From NCBI RefSeq assembly GCF_003013395.1, contig NZ_PXZM01000023.1, positions 1 through 64,000 on the forward strand: 64,000 nucleotides of DNA. Direction: 5' to 3'. Below, one piece after another: positions 52,409-61,507 of this stretch. Each line of letters starts with the position of its first letter. The first letter of the stretch is position 1. Source of the DNA: Brevibacillus fortis. Its GTDB lineage: Bacteria > Bacillota > Bacilli > Brevibacillales > Brevibacillaceae. The position numbers were made by a program, and so were the translations under genes. Under the pieces are notes generated by a model. It had not been told where the DNA came from. It did not search any database and was given only the letters and a program-made list of their open reading frames with translations.

Positions 52409-53305
52409 ATGGAAACATCTTCGGTAACGATTGCCACAAGCCAACCTGTTGCACCTTCAAGGCATCACGTAAGAGTAGCCATGAATCGGTTTTTCGCAAA
52501 CCGATTGGCTGTCTCTGGGAGTATTCTCGTTTTGTTTATCACCCTCATTTGTGTCCTTGCTCCTTTGCTCACCTCCTATGATCCACTCGAAATGAAAGTG
52601 CAGGATCGACTCAAACCGCCAAGCACGAGCCATTGGTTTGGTACGGACGAGTTTGGCCGAGATGTGTTTACCCGTGTTGTGTACGGAAGCAGAATTTCTA
52701 TGGGGGTTGGATTCTCGGTAGTCGTGATTACTTCCATCGTGGGGTTACTATTTGGGCTGTATTCAGCCTACTACCGAAGATTGGACAACTTTCTCATGCG
52801 GATCAATGACGGCTTAATGGCATTTCCTGCTATTCTGCTCGCCATTGCTATATTGGCAGCACTCGGCCCGAAAATGAGCAATGTAATTATCGCTCTGAGT
52901 GTTGTGTATATTCCAACGGTAGCCCGAGCGATCAGATCGGTAGCGATCACTGTGAGAGAGCAGACGTATATCGAAGCGATTCATGCGCTGGGGGGTAAGT
53001 CATGGAGGGTCATTTGGCTGCATATCGCTCCTAACTGCCTGTCTCCTCTGATTGTCCAGGCAACGTTCATTTTTGCTTATGCAGTCATTACGGAAGCCTC
53101 CTTGAGCTTCTTGGGAGCGGGAACTCCGCCGCCTGAGCCAAGCTGGGGAAACATTTTAAATGACGGAAGAACGATCATGAAACAAGCATGGTGGATGACT
53201 GTTTTTCCTGGACTGTCCATCATGATAACCGTACTGGGACTCAACCTGCTCGGAGATGGTCTCCGCGATTTATTGGACCCGCATACGAATCGAGCAAAAA
53301 AATAA
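52409..53305 (+). CDS. Peptide ABC transporter permease (DppC-like), second importer
   Basis: 298 aa. A hydrophilic N-terminal 30 residues lead into six membrane helices. HWFGTDEFGRDVFTRVVYGSRISMGVG is the DppC hallmark, YIEAIHALGGKSWRVIWLHIAPN the EAA loop, and GDGLRDLLDPHTNRAKK the C-terminal tail. AAGGGGGATGG precedes the ATG. It follows the DppB-like gene by 13 nt. Confidence 0.95.
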   Translation: METSSVTIATSQPVAPSRHHVRVAMNRFFANRLAVSGSILVLFITLICVLAPLLTSYDPLEMKVQDRLKPPSTSHWFGTDEFGRDVFTRVVYGSRISMGVGFSVVVITSIVGLLFGLYSAYYRRLDNFLMRINDGLMAFPAILLAIAILAALGPKMSNVIIALSVVYIPTVARAIRSVAITVREQTYIEAIHALGGKSWRVIWLHIAPNCLSPLIVQATFIFAYAVITEASLSFLGAGTPPPEPSWGNILNDGRTIMKQAWWMTVFPGLSIMITVLGLNLLGDGLRDLLDPHTNRAKK

Positions 53306-53326
53306 GCGCTGCAAGGCGGGAAGGGG

Positions 53327-54334
53327 ATGATTCATGTGCCATTATTGGAAGTGAAAAACTTGAGAACGACCTTTTCCACAGAGCTGGGTCAGGTGACAGC
53401 TGTAGACGGGGTTTCCTTTCAGGTGGATTCCGGCGAGACGGTCGGACTGGTTGGGGAATCGGGATGCGGAAAAAGTGTGACTTCCTTGTCGATCCTACGG
53501 CTGTTCCGAAAACACAGTGGAACGAGGCTTACAGGCGAAATCTTTTTTGAGCAAAAAGAGCTGCTGCAATCATCCATGGAGGAGCTGCAAGAGATTCGCG
53601 GCAATCGGATATCGATGATCTTCCAAGACCCGATGAGCTCGCTCAATCCTGTTTATACCGTAGGAAACCAAATTGCCGAATCGCTCATGCTGCATCAAAA
53701 ATTGTCTAAAAAAGCTGCGCAGGAAAAAACGATTGAAATGCTTACCTTGGTCGGCATCCCTTCACCGGATAAGAGGGTGAACGACTATCCTCATCAGCTC
53801 TCAGGCGGAATGAGGCAGCGTGTCATGATCGCCATGGGCTTGTGCTGCCAGCCCAAGCTGTTGATTGCCGATGAACCGACGACCGCATTGGACGTTACCA
53901 TTCAAGCGCAAATTCTTGATTTGATGCTGGATCTGCAAAAGCAATTACAGATGGGAATCCTGCTAATTACCCACGATCTTGGCGTCGTTGCGGAAGTGTG
54001 CGATCGTGTTCTGGTCATGTATTTGGGGCAGATCGTAGAAGAAGCTTCTGTGGAAACATTGTTTGAGAATCCGAAACATCCCTATACGATTGGTTTGATG
54101 AAATCGATCCCGACCATTGATGGCAAACGTGGAAAGAAGCTCCATGTAATAGAAGGCATCGTTCCGTCGCTCCATCAGATTCCCAAAGGGTGTCGATTTG
54201 CACCCAGATGCCCGCTTGCAGATGAAAAGTGCAGGCAGCATCCTCCAGACTTGTTTGAAATAGCGAGATTGCATCAGGTTCGATGCTGGCATCACGAAAG
54301 AATCGGGGTGGGGGGCGTTGCGTTTGGGGGCTAA
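53327..54334 (+). CDS. Peptide ABC transporter ATPase (DppD-like), second importer
   Basis: 335 aa. Walker [13 protein letters not shown]-loop [17 protein letters not shown], signature [15 protein letters not shown], Walker [18 protein letters not shown]-loop [14 protein letters not shown]-terminal cluster segment [14 protein letters not shown] and a final CWHHERIG. Its last 17 nt overlap the next gene. Confidence 0.95.
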   Translation: MIHVPLLEVKNLRTTFSTELGQVTAVDGVSFQVDSGETVGLVGESGCGKSVTSLSILRLFRKHSGTRLTGEIFFEQKELLQSSMEELQEIRGNRISMIFQDPMSSLNPVYTVGNQIAESLMLHQKLSKKAAQEKTIEMLTLVGIPSPDKRVNDYPHQLSGGMRQRVMIAMGLCCQPKLLIADEPTTALDVTIQAQILDLMLDLQKQLQMGILLITHDLGVVAEVCDRVLVMYLGQIVEEASVETLFENPKHPYTIGLMKSIPTIDGKRGKKLHVIEGIVPSLHQIPKGCRFAPRCPLADEKCRQHPPDLFEIARLHQVRCWHHERIGVGGVAFGG

Positions 54335-55307
54335 GGAGAAAACAGCGGTACCACTTTTGCAGGTATCCAATTTAGTGAAGCATTTTCCGATCAAACGAGG
54401 CTACTTTCAAGAGAAAGCGTACGTAAAAGCAGTCAGCAATTTTTCCTTGAAAATATACAAAGGGGAAACTTATGGGCTGGTTGGGGAATCCGGATGCGGA
54501 AAAAGCACAACGGGCCGTATGATCCTTCGCTTGCTTGCGCCGACGTCTGGGAGTGTGCAATACAAAGGACAGGACATCACTCATTTTTCAGATGAAGAAC
54601 TAAGAAACGCCAGAAAAGAAATGCAGATCATTTTTCAAGACCCGTATTCAGCGCTGAATCCCCGCAAACAAATAGGCAAAGCCATCGCTGAACCTATGAG
54701 TATTTTCAATTTGGGAGAGAAAAGGCAGCACAAGCAGCTTGTCCTTGACCTTCTTCGTAAAGTGGGACTGCAGCCAGAACATTACGACCGATATCCTCAT
54801 GAGTTTTCAGGTGGGCAAAGACAGCGGATTGTGTTGGCGCGTGCACTTGCAGTAAATCCTGCATTCATCGTATGTGATGAACCTGTTTCCGCACTCGATG
54901 TCTCCATCCAGTCTCAAATTCTCAATCTATTGCAACAGCTGCAAGAAGATTTTCAACTCACCTATTTATTCATCGCGCATGACCTCAGCGTCGTCCGACA
55001 TATTTCTGATCGAGTCGGCGTGATGTACCTGGGTCATTTAGTGGAAGAAGCCCCCACAGATGCATTGTTCTCTGAGCCACTGCATCCTTATACCCGAGCG
55101 CTATTGTCGGCTGTTCCAGAGCCAAATCCAAAGAAAAGGAAAGAGAGGATCGTCCTCTCAAGTGAAGTTCCCTCCCCAATCGATTTGCCAAAAGGCTGTG
55201 TGTTTCATCCGAGATGTCCGCAAGCGATCGCCACCTGTAAGGAAGTCGTTCCGGTTTTGCAGGAAATGGGTACGGGCCATCGTGTTGCTTGTCATCTGGT
55301 TTCATAA
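54318..55307 (+). CDS. Peptide ABC transporter ATPase (DppF-like), second importer
   Basis: Up to 329 aa. The start is taken as TTG 54318, inside the DppD end, with a GGTGGGGGG ribosome site just before. Walker [34 protein letters not shown]-loop, signature FSGGQRQRIVLARAL, Walker B FIVCDEPVSALDVSIQ, H-loop LFIAHDLSVVRHIS, C-terminal GCVFHPRCPQAIATC cluster motif. Completes the second importer; the binding protein comes two genes later. Confidence 0.93.
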   Translation: MRLGAKEKTAVPLLQVSNLVKHFPIKRGYFQEKAYVKAVSNFSLKIYKGETYGLVGESGCGKSTTGRMILRLLAPTSGSVQYKGQDITHFSDEELRNARKEMQIIFQDPYSALNPRKQIGKAIAEPMSIFNLGEKRQHKQLVLDLLRKVGLQPEHYDRYPHEFSGGQRQRIVLARALAVNPAFIVCDEPVSALDVSIQSQILNLLQQLQEDFQLTYLFIAHDLSVVRHISDRVGVMYLGHLVEEAPTDALFSEPLHPYTRALLSAVPEPNPKKRKERIVLSSEVPSPIDLPKGCVFHPRCPQAIATCKEVVPVLQEMGTGHRVACHLVS

Positions 55308-55337
55308 AAATTGCAAGGATAGAGAGGAGCAAGTAAA

Positions 55338-56939
55338 ATGCTGGATATCGTTATTCGGAATGGTCAGGTGTACGACGGAACTGGTAATCCATGGACTCGG
55401 TTGGACATCGGCATTCATGACGGAAGGATTGTGAAGATCGGACAGCTTCACGACTCAGAAGCCGTGCGAGTGATCGAGGCAGAAGGTCTGGCTGTTTCTC
55501 CCGGTTTTATTGACACGCATGTACACTCTGACTTGCTGTGCACAAAGCCGGATATTCACAAAATCAAGGTGCTGCAAGGAGTGACAACAGAGCTGCTCGG
55601 GCAAGACGGTATTTCTGTTGCCCCTGTCAATGAACAGACGAAACCTTTATGGCAAAAACAGCTCCGCGGGTTAAATGGTGACATTGGAGACTGGCCTTGG
55701 AATTCCATTGGCGAGTATCTCCAATTTTTAAGCCGCTCTACGCTGGCAGGAAATGTCGCTTATTTGGTTCCACATGGTGCTGTTCGAACACTTGTGATGG
55801 GGTTTGAGGGACGAAGGGCTACCACAGAAGAGATGCGAAAAATGCGTGAGCTCGTAGAAGAAGGAATGCGACAAGGAGCAGTCGGCCTGTCGTCAGGGCT
55901 AGTGTATCCGCCTAATTTGTTTTCCTGCAAAGAAGAGCTCATCGAGTTATGCAAAGGAGCAGCGAAATACGATGGATGCTTCGTCGTCCATATGCGAAAT
56001 GAAAGCAATCACATTCTCGAAGCGCTTGACGAGATGATCGATGTTGCACGCCGTTCAAGTGTGCGTCTGCATATTTCTCATTTCAAGGTGATTGGCCGAA
56101 ACAATCGTGGCAACTTCCAACAGGCATTAGAAAAAATGGATCAAGCCCGTGCTGAGGGGATCGAGATCACCTTTGATCAATATCCGTACACAGCAGGATC
56201 AACCGTGTTACATGCCTTGTTGCCACCGTGGATGCACAATGGAGGCACAGAGGAGCTTCTCGCCAAGCTGCAAGACCCAGAGATTCGCAGGCGGATTAAA
56301 GATGACTTCGAGAACAACCATGATTTTGAAAACTGGGTAGAGAGCTGTGGTTGGGGGAAAATCGTGATTGCGTCTGTCACTTCTGAGAAAAATCGCGTCG
56401 TGGAGGGGAAGAATTTACTGGAAATTGCCGAGATGCGCGGAACAACACCTGCCGATGCTGTCTTTGAGCTGTTGCTGGAGGAAAATGCTGGTGTCACGAT
56501 GGTCATTTCTTGGGGCGAAGAGGAGGATATCACGAACGCGCTTAAACATCCGATGCAAATCGTCGGTTCGGACGGGATATTCGGCGGAAAACCGCATCCG
56601 AGGCTATACGGAACCTTCCCGAGAATATTGGGGCGGTTTGTCAGGGAAAAAGAAGTTCTCGCGCTGTCTGAAGCGATTCGTCATATGACAGGAGCGCCTG
56701 CGCAACTGCTTCGACTAAAGGATCGAGGATACATCACCGAAGGGTATTGGGCCGATATTGTTATTTTTGATCCGTTAACGGTTACAGATCAAGCGACCTA
56801 CGAGCAGCCGCTTCTTGAGCCGATCGGGATCAAATATGTGCTGGTGAATGGGAAATTGGCGGTGGATAACTCGTCTTTCACTGGCTTGACCGCGGGGACA
56901 GTGATTCGCAATGAAGAGATCAGTTTGAAAATAACCTGA
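55338..56939 (+). CDS. D-aminoacylase / N-acyl-D-amino-acid deacylase (copy 1)
   Basis: 533 aa of the amidohydrolase superfamily, soluble. Metal-ligand motifs: HVHSD (about 61-65, H-x-H), HMRNES (about 220), SHFK (about 251) and VGSDG (about 410), matching the His, His and Asp ligands of Alcaligenes D-aminoacylase. The bridging Cys of that enzyme (G-N-C-G) is Asp here (G-Q-D-G). It hydrolyses N-acyl-D-amino acids to the free D-amino acid and acid. Follows the importer ATPase by 30 nt. A second copy at 58576 lies beyond the binding protein. Confidence 0.9.
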   Translation: MLDIVIRNGQVYDGTGNPWTRLDIGIHDGRIVKIGQLHDSEAVRVIEAEGLAVSPGFIDTHVHSDLLCTKPDIHKIKVLQGVTTELLGQDGISVAPVNEQTKPLWQKQLRGLNGDIGDWPWNSIGEYLQFLSRSTLAGNVAYLVPHGAVRTLVMGFEGRRATTEEMRKMRELVEEGMRQGAVGLSSGLVYPPNLFSCKEELIELCKGAAKYDGCFVVHMRNESNHILEALDEMIDVARRSSVRLHISHFKVIGRNNRGNFQQALEKMDQARAEGIEITFDQYPYTAGSTVLHALLPPWMHNGGTEELLAKLQDPEIRRRIKDDFENNHDFENWVESCGWGKIVIASVTSEKNRVVEGKNLLEIAEMRGTTPADAVFELLLEENAGVTMVISWGEEEDITNALKHPMQIVGSDGIFGGKPHPRLYGTFPRILGRFVREKEVLALSEAIRHMTGAPAQLLRLKDRGYITEGYWADIVIFDPLTVTDQATYEQPLLEPIGIKYVLVNGKLAVDNSSFTGLTAGTVIRNEEISLKIT

Positions 56940-56967
56940 AAATTCTATTAATGAAGGGGGATTTTCC

Positions 56968-58560
56968 GTGATCAAGAAGCCGATTGGTTATATGTTGACA
57001 CTTCTTATAATCGTGACACTGTCATTATTGGGGTGCTCTTCCACTCCGTCTTCAAGCGATCCTACTTCCAGCAGTGAACAGAGTGAAGTGAAGCCAAAAG
57101 AGAAGAACGAACTGCGCGTTGCTTTGTCGGTTTCACCGCCTTCGCTTGATATGGTGAAAACGTCCACGACAGTGGCACTCCAAGTCGGTTGGCATATTTT
57201 CGAGCCGCTTGTCACTCTGGATAAAGACTACAAGCCTACTCCGATGCTTTCGAAATCTTTTGAAGTGAGTAAAGACGGGAAAGAGATCACCTTCACACTC
57301 AGGGAAGGAATCACCTTTCATAATGGGAAAGCTCTTGGCGTAGAGGATGTGATCGCTTCGCTCAATCGCTGGAAGGAGCTGTCACCAAATGGAAAAACAG
57401 GCCTTGCGAATGCTACGATTTCGTCCAAGGACAATGACAAAATTATCATTACCTTGGATAAGCCATCCGGGACCTTGCTAACCTCTCTTGCATTTCCTCA
57501 ACAAGGCGCAATGATCATGCCTAAGGAAGTTATTGAAGCGGCTACGGAAGAAGGAGTAAAAGAATACATTGGAACAGGGCCGTTCAAATTTGTGGAGTGG
57601 AAGCAAGATCAATACATTCATCTCGAAAAATATTCTGATTATCAAGCATTGACCGAGCCAGCAAGCGGATTGGGTGGGAAAAAGGAAGCCATGGTAGACC
57701 GCATTTATTTCCACACCGTTCCGGATGCGGCTACACGCGTAGCAGGTCTTCAATCGGGGGAGTACGATTTTGCTGATGAGCTTCCCTTTGACAACTACGA
57801 ACAGTTAAAAGGCGATCCTAATCTGGTGACGGTCGTGTCGAAGCCACAAAAATACGTCGGCATGATTTTTAACAAGAAAAAAGGTTTGTTTGCGAATGTA
57901 ACGGCACGCCAAGCAGTGAATGCTGCACTAGATCATGAAATGATCATGATGGGAATAAGCGGGAACCCGGATTTTTTTCGACTGGATCACAGCTTAATGT
58001 TTGTAGAGCAGCCATGGCATTCAGTAGCAGGTAAAGAAAAATACAATCAGAAGAATCCTGAATTAGCGAAAAAGCTGTTGGCTGAAGCAGGCTACAACGG
58101 CGAGCCCGTGACCATCATCACAACAAAGGACTACGATTACATCTATAAAAGCTCCATCATGGTCAAAGACCAGCTGGAGAAAATCGGGGTCAAAGTAAAC
58201 TTCGAGATTTACGACTGGCCTACGATGGTCAGCAAACGTTCAGATGAAGCCAAGTGGAACATATTTTTCACTGGTTTTCCAACCTACACAAACCCGGTTC
58301 AAACATTGTATTTAGACTCTCGAAACAAATGGCCTGGCTGGTACAACAACCCTGAGATGGATGCATTGCTGGACGAACTTCGCCATACGGTAACCTTTGA
58401 TGAGCAGAAGGCTGTATTTGAGAAAATACAAACCTTGTTCTGGGAGGATCTCCCGATTGTAAAAATAGGGGACTTGCACGGATTGGCGGCTCATCGCAAT
58501 TACGTGAAAGGCTATCAGTACTTCATGGATGCACCATTCTGGAATGTTTCTGTCCAATAG
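56968..58560 (+). CDS. Peptide-type ABC transporter substrate-binding lipoprotein, second importer
   Basis: 530 aa from GTG 56968 (AAGGGGG upstream). Lipobox L-L-G-C with Cys23, then a Ser/Glu/Lys-rich linker (25-47) and an SBP_bac_5 fold: ELRVALSVSPPSLDMVKTSTTVALQVGWHIFEPL, ITFTLREGITFHNGKALGVEDVIASLNRW, YIGTGPFKFVEW. It should feed the importer encoded at 51445-55307. The position between two D-aminoacylase genes suggests N-acyl-D-amino acids or D-residue peptides as ligands. Its placement after the permease genes is unlike the first cluster, where the binding protein comes first. Confidence 0.93.
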   Translation: MIKKPIGYMLTLLIIVTLSLLGCSSTPSSSDPTSSSEQSEVKPKEKNELRVALSVSPPSLDMVKTSTTVALQVGWHIFEPLVTLDKDYKPTPMLSKSFEVSKDGKEITFTLREGITFHNGKALGVEDVIASLNRWKELSPNGKTGLANATISSKDNDKIIITLDKPSGTLLTSLAFPQQGAMIMPKEVIEAATEEGVKEYIGTGPFKFVEWKQDQYIHLEKYSDYQALTEPASGLGGKKEAMVDRIYFHTVPDAATRVAGLQSGEYDFADELPFDNYEQLKGDPNLVTVVSKPQKYVGMIFNKKKGLFANVTARQAVNAALDHEMIMMGISGNPDFFRLDHSLMFVEQPWHSVAGKEKYNQKNPELAKKLLAEAGYNGEPVTIITTKDYDYIYKSSIMVKDQLEKIGVKVNFEIYDWPTMVSKRSDEAKWNIFFTGFPTYTNPVQTLYLDSRNKWPGWYNNPEMDALLDELRHTVTFDEQKAVFEKIQTLFWEDLPIVKIGDLHGLAAHRNYVKGYQYFMDAPFWNVSVQ

Positions 58561-58575
58561 TGAGGAGACGTTTAC

Positions 58576-60171
58576 ATGATTCAGAAAACGTTTGATATCG
58601 TCATACGCAATGGGGTGGTTTGTGATGGTACAGGAAATCCGTGGACGAGGCTGGACATTGGGATCGAAAACGGGCGGATTGTCCATATTGCGAGATTGGT
58701 TTCCTCAAGAGGAATCACGGAAATAGATGCGACTGGAATGGTGGTCACTCCTGGTTTTATTGATGCACATGTTCACTCAGATTTGTGGTGTACGCGACCT
58801 GATATTCACCAAATTCGGGTGTTGCAGGGAATTACGACCGAACTTGCAGGTCAGGATGGGGTTTCTGTTGCTCCAGTGACGAGCGAGACGAAACCACTCT
58901 GGATGAAGCAATTGAAAAGAATCAATGGTGACATCGGAGAGTGGCCCTGGGAAAGCATTGAAGAATATCTTGCATTCCTTGAGCAGGTGAAGCTGACTGG
59001 CCATATAGCCTATTTGGTACCACATGGAAATATCCGATCCATGGTAATGGGATTCGCTGGTAGAGAGGCTACGCAAAAAGAAATCGCAGCGATGCAGGAG
59101 TTGGTAGAACTAGGCATGCAGCAGGGCGCATTTGGCGTGTCGTCCGGTATCCAATACCCGCCTTGTGTCTATGCGAATAAGGAAGAATTGGTTGGAATCT
59201 GCAAGGGTGCTGCTAAATACGATGGCTGCTTTGTTGTTCACATCCGTAACGAAAGCAATTACTCGTTGGAGGCATTAGACGAAGTGATCGATGCAGCACG
59301 CAGTTCGGGAGTTCGTCTGCACGTCTCTCATTTTAAAATTTGTGGTGGCAGAAATCGGGATAAGCTGAACATTGCCTTGGAGAAGCTGGAGCAGGGGCGT
59401 GCTGACGGTATCGAGATTACGTTTGATCAATATCCATATGCAGCAGCATCTACTTTTCTCCATGCCATTCTTCCCCCATGGATGCATGATGGTGGTATCG
59501 CCAAAATGTTGGAGCGGCTACATGATCCCAATGTTCGCGAGCAAGCAAAAGAAGAAATGGAGCACAACGGGGAATACGACAATCCCGTCAGAAACAACGG
59601 CTGGGACAATCTTGTCATTGCATCTGTAGCCTCAGCGAACAATCGGAAGCTGGAAGGAATGAATTTGCAGGAAATTGCCCAGCAAAAAGGGATGGATCCG
59701 GCAGATGCCGCATTTGATCTTTTGGTGGAAGAAGAAGGCGAGGTAACCATCATTATCCACTGGGGGGACGATGCTGATGTCGAGAGAGTGATGAAGCATT
59801 CGCTACAAATGGTGGGTTCAGATGGTGTGTTCGGCGGAAAGCCCCATCCCAGGCTCTACGGTTCATTTGCACGTGTGCTAGGTCATTACGCAAGAGAGAA
59901 ACAATCGTTTCCACTTTGGGAAGCCGTGCGAAAAATGACAGGCGCCCCAGCTCAATTGCTGCGGTTGCGGGATCGAGGATTTTTGCGAGAAGGATACTGG
60001 GCAGATCTCGTCGTATTTGACCCGAACAAGATCGTAGACCGGGCAACATATGAGGCACCGATGCAGCAGTCAATGGGTATTCGCCATGTGCTGGTCAATG
60101 GGAAGATCGCCGTGTCAGATGGGCGTCTTACAAATGTGACTAGTGGCACGGTAATTCGCAATCAGTTGTGA
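58576..60171 (+). CDS. D-aminoacylase / N-acyl-D-amino-acid deacylase (copy 2)
   Basis: 531 aa, colinear with copy 1 and identical at more than half of positions by eye, so an old tandem duplication now separated by the binding-protein gene. Same motifs: HVHSD, HIRNES, SHFK (SHFKICGG) and VGSDG, and again G-Q-D-G where Cys is found in the Alcaligenes enzyme. Differences cluster in the regions 300-350 and around 395 (HWGDDADVERV versus SWGEEEDITNA), next to the active site, which suggests different acyl or side-chain preference. Last gene of the run. Confidence 0.9.
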   Translation: MIQKTFDIVIRNGVVCDGTGNPWTRLDIGIENGRIVHIARLVSSRGITEIDATGMVVTPGFIDAHVHSDLWCTRPDIHQIRVLQGITTELAGQDGVSVAPVTSETKPLWMKQLKRINGDIGEWPWESIEEYLAFLEQVKLTGHIAYLVPHGNIRSMVMGFAGREATQKEIAAMQELVELGMQQGAFGVSSGIQYPPCVYANKEELVGICKGAAKYDGCFVVHIRNESNYSLEALDEVIDAARSSGVRLHVSHFKICGGRNRDKLNIALEKLEQGRADGIEITFDQYPYAAASTFLHAILPPWMHDGGIAKMLERLHDPNVREQAKEEMEHNGEYDNPVRNNGWDNLVIASVASANNRKLEGMNLQEIAQQKGMDPADAAFDLLVEEEGEVTIIIHWGDDADVERVMKHSLQMVGSDGVFGGKPHPRLYGSFARVLGHYAREKQSFPLWEAVRKMTGAPAQLLRLRDRGFLREGYWADLVVFDPNKIVDRATYEAPMQQSMGIRHVLVNGKIAVSDGRLTNVTSGTVIRNQL

Positions 60172-60178
60172 ACATAAT

Positions 60179-60220
60179 AAAAGCCGCTCGGGTATTATTT
60201 TGCCCAGGCGGCCTTTGTTT
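60179..60220. terminator. Bidirectional terminator after the D-aminoacylase run
   Basis: AAAGCCGC and GGG (60179-60192) pair with CCC and GCGGCCTTT (about 60203-60215), with T-runs on both strands. It lies between the D-aminoacylase stop and the stop of the aminotransferase gene. Confidence 0.75.
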
Positions 60221-61447
60221 TTAGCTATGATAAATATCTAAAGCAGCTTGTACAGCCCGTCCTGCATGCACACGCGCTCCATGCCGGATGAGAACCGCTT
60301 CTAGTGCGCCAAGCACATGCAAAATATTTTTCTTGCGGCAGCTGTAGCCCATTGTGCCAATGCGCCAGATTTCCCCTTTTAACGGACCAAAGGAGCTGGC
60401 AATTTCAACGTGAAAATCCTCGAGCAGCATGGAGCGGACTGACTCTCCGTCTAGCCCTTCAGGAATTTTGATGCAGGTCACGACGGGAAGCTTGCAAGCA
60501 GGATCGCCGTAGAGCTGCAAGCCCATTGCCAAAACGCCTGCGACCAAGGCTTGTTCATGCAAGCGATGTCTGGCGAATCTCGCTTCCAGACCTTCCGTGA
60601 GGGCAATGCGCACTCCCTCGCGCAAGGCGTACAGCATCGTGGTCGCCTCCGTATGGTGGTTCAGCCGTGCGGGTCCCCAGTAATCCATGAGCTGGCTCAA
60701 ATCAAAATAGTTGCTGCGGATCGTTCGGGTTTGAGCAGATTTCGGAGCAGAGGGATCAGCGAGTCCACGCTCAATTTTTTTCCGTTGGAGCAAGAGCGCT
60801 TCTACACGAGAATTAAACGTGATGGGAGCCATCCCAGAGGGAACAGACAAGCATTTTTGCGTGCCGCCAATACATGCGTCGATAAACCACTCATCTACCT
60901 TCACGTCTGTCCCACCGATCGAAGCGACAGCATCGACGACAAACAGAACATCCATCCGACGGCAAGCTTCTCCGATTTCTTTCAAAGGCTGAACACATCC
61001 GGTGGATGTTTCGCCGTGAACCATTGCTACGATTTTGGGCTGAACTCGCTCGATTTCGGCAATCACGTCCTGCGGCTCAAAGACACTTCCCCAGCGCGTT
61101 TCCATCGTAATCACATCTGCGCCGTACCTTTCCGCAATCTCGGTGAGCAAGTGCCCGAAACGTCCATAAATGGGCACAAGCACCCGATCTCCTGGTTCGA
61201 TCATGCTACACAAAACGGCCTCAATACCAGCCCGTGAAGTCCCATCAATAGGAAATGCCCAATGATTGGATGTCTGAAACAATTTCCGAAGCATTTCCAT
61301 TGTTTCGTTCATGATGTTCGTGAATTCTGGATCGAATTGTCCCAAAATGGGTGAACCCATCACGCGAAGAACACTAGGCTCGGCTTCGACGGGACCAGGC
61401 GTCATGATTGTCCGTTGTGACATGGTCATTTCTTTGTATGCATGCAT
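60221..61447 (-). CDS. Class V PLP aminotransferase (alanine/ureidoglycine-glyoxylate type, PucG-like)
   Basis: 408 aa from ATG 61447, supported by GGGGGAG upstream. The PLP lysine is in CIGGTQKCLSVPSGMAPI (about residue 206), the cofactor Asp in VLFVVDAVASIGGTDVKVDEWFIDAC, and MTPGPVEAEPSVLRVMGSPILGQFDPEF is the typical N-terminus. The family covers alanine-glyoxylate and serine-pyruvate aminotransferases and PucG, the ureidoglycine-glyoxylate aminotransferase of purine catabolism; the close relation to PucG is an estimate. No purine catabolic genes adjoin it. Monocistronic. Confidence 0.88.
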   Translation of the reverse strand: MHAYKEMTMSQRTIMTPGPVEAEPSVLRVMGSPILGQFDPEFTNIMNETMEMLRKLFQTSNHWAFPIDGTSRAGIEAVLCSMIEPGDRVLVPIYGRFGHLLTEIAERYGADVITMETRWGSVFEPQDVIAEIERVQPKIVAMVHGETSTGCVQPLKEIGEACRRMDVLFVVDAVASIGGTDVKVDEWFIDACIGGTQKCLSVPSGMAPITFNSRVEALLLQRKKIERGLADPSAPKSAQTRTIRSNYFDLSQLMDYWGPARLNHHTEATTMLYALREGVRIALTEGLEARFARHRLHEQALVAGVLAMGLQLYGDPACKLPVVTCIKIPEGLDGESVRSMLLEDFHVEIASSFGPLKGEIWRIGTMGYSCRKKNILHVLGALEAVLIRHGARVHAGRAVQAALDIYHS

Positions 61448-61507
61448 AAACTCTCCCCCAAGTCTTTCTATATCAACGGCCGCAGCCCTACTTATCTTTT
61501 ATGCCCA

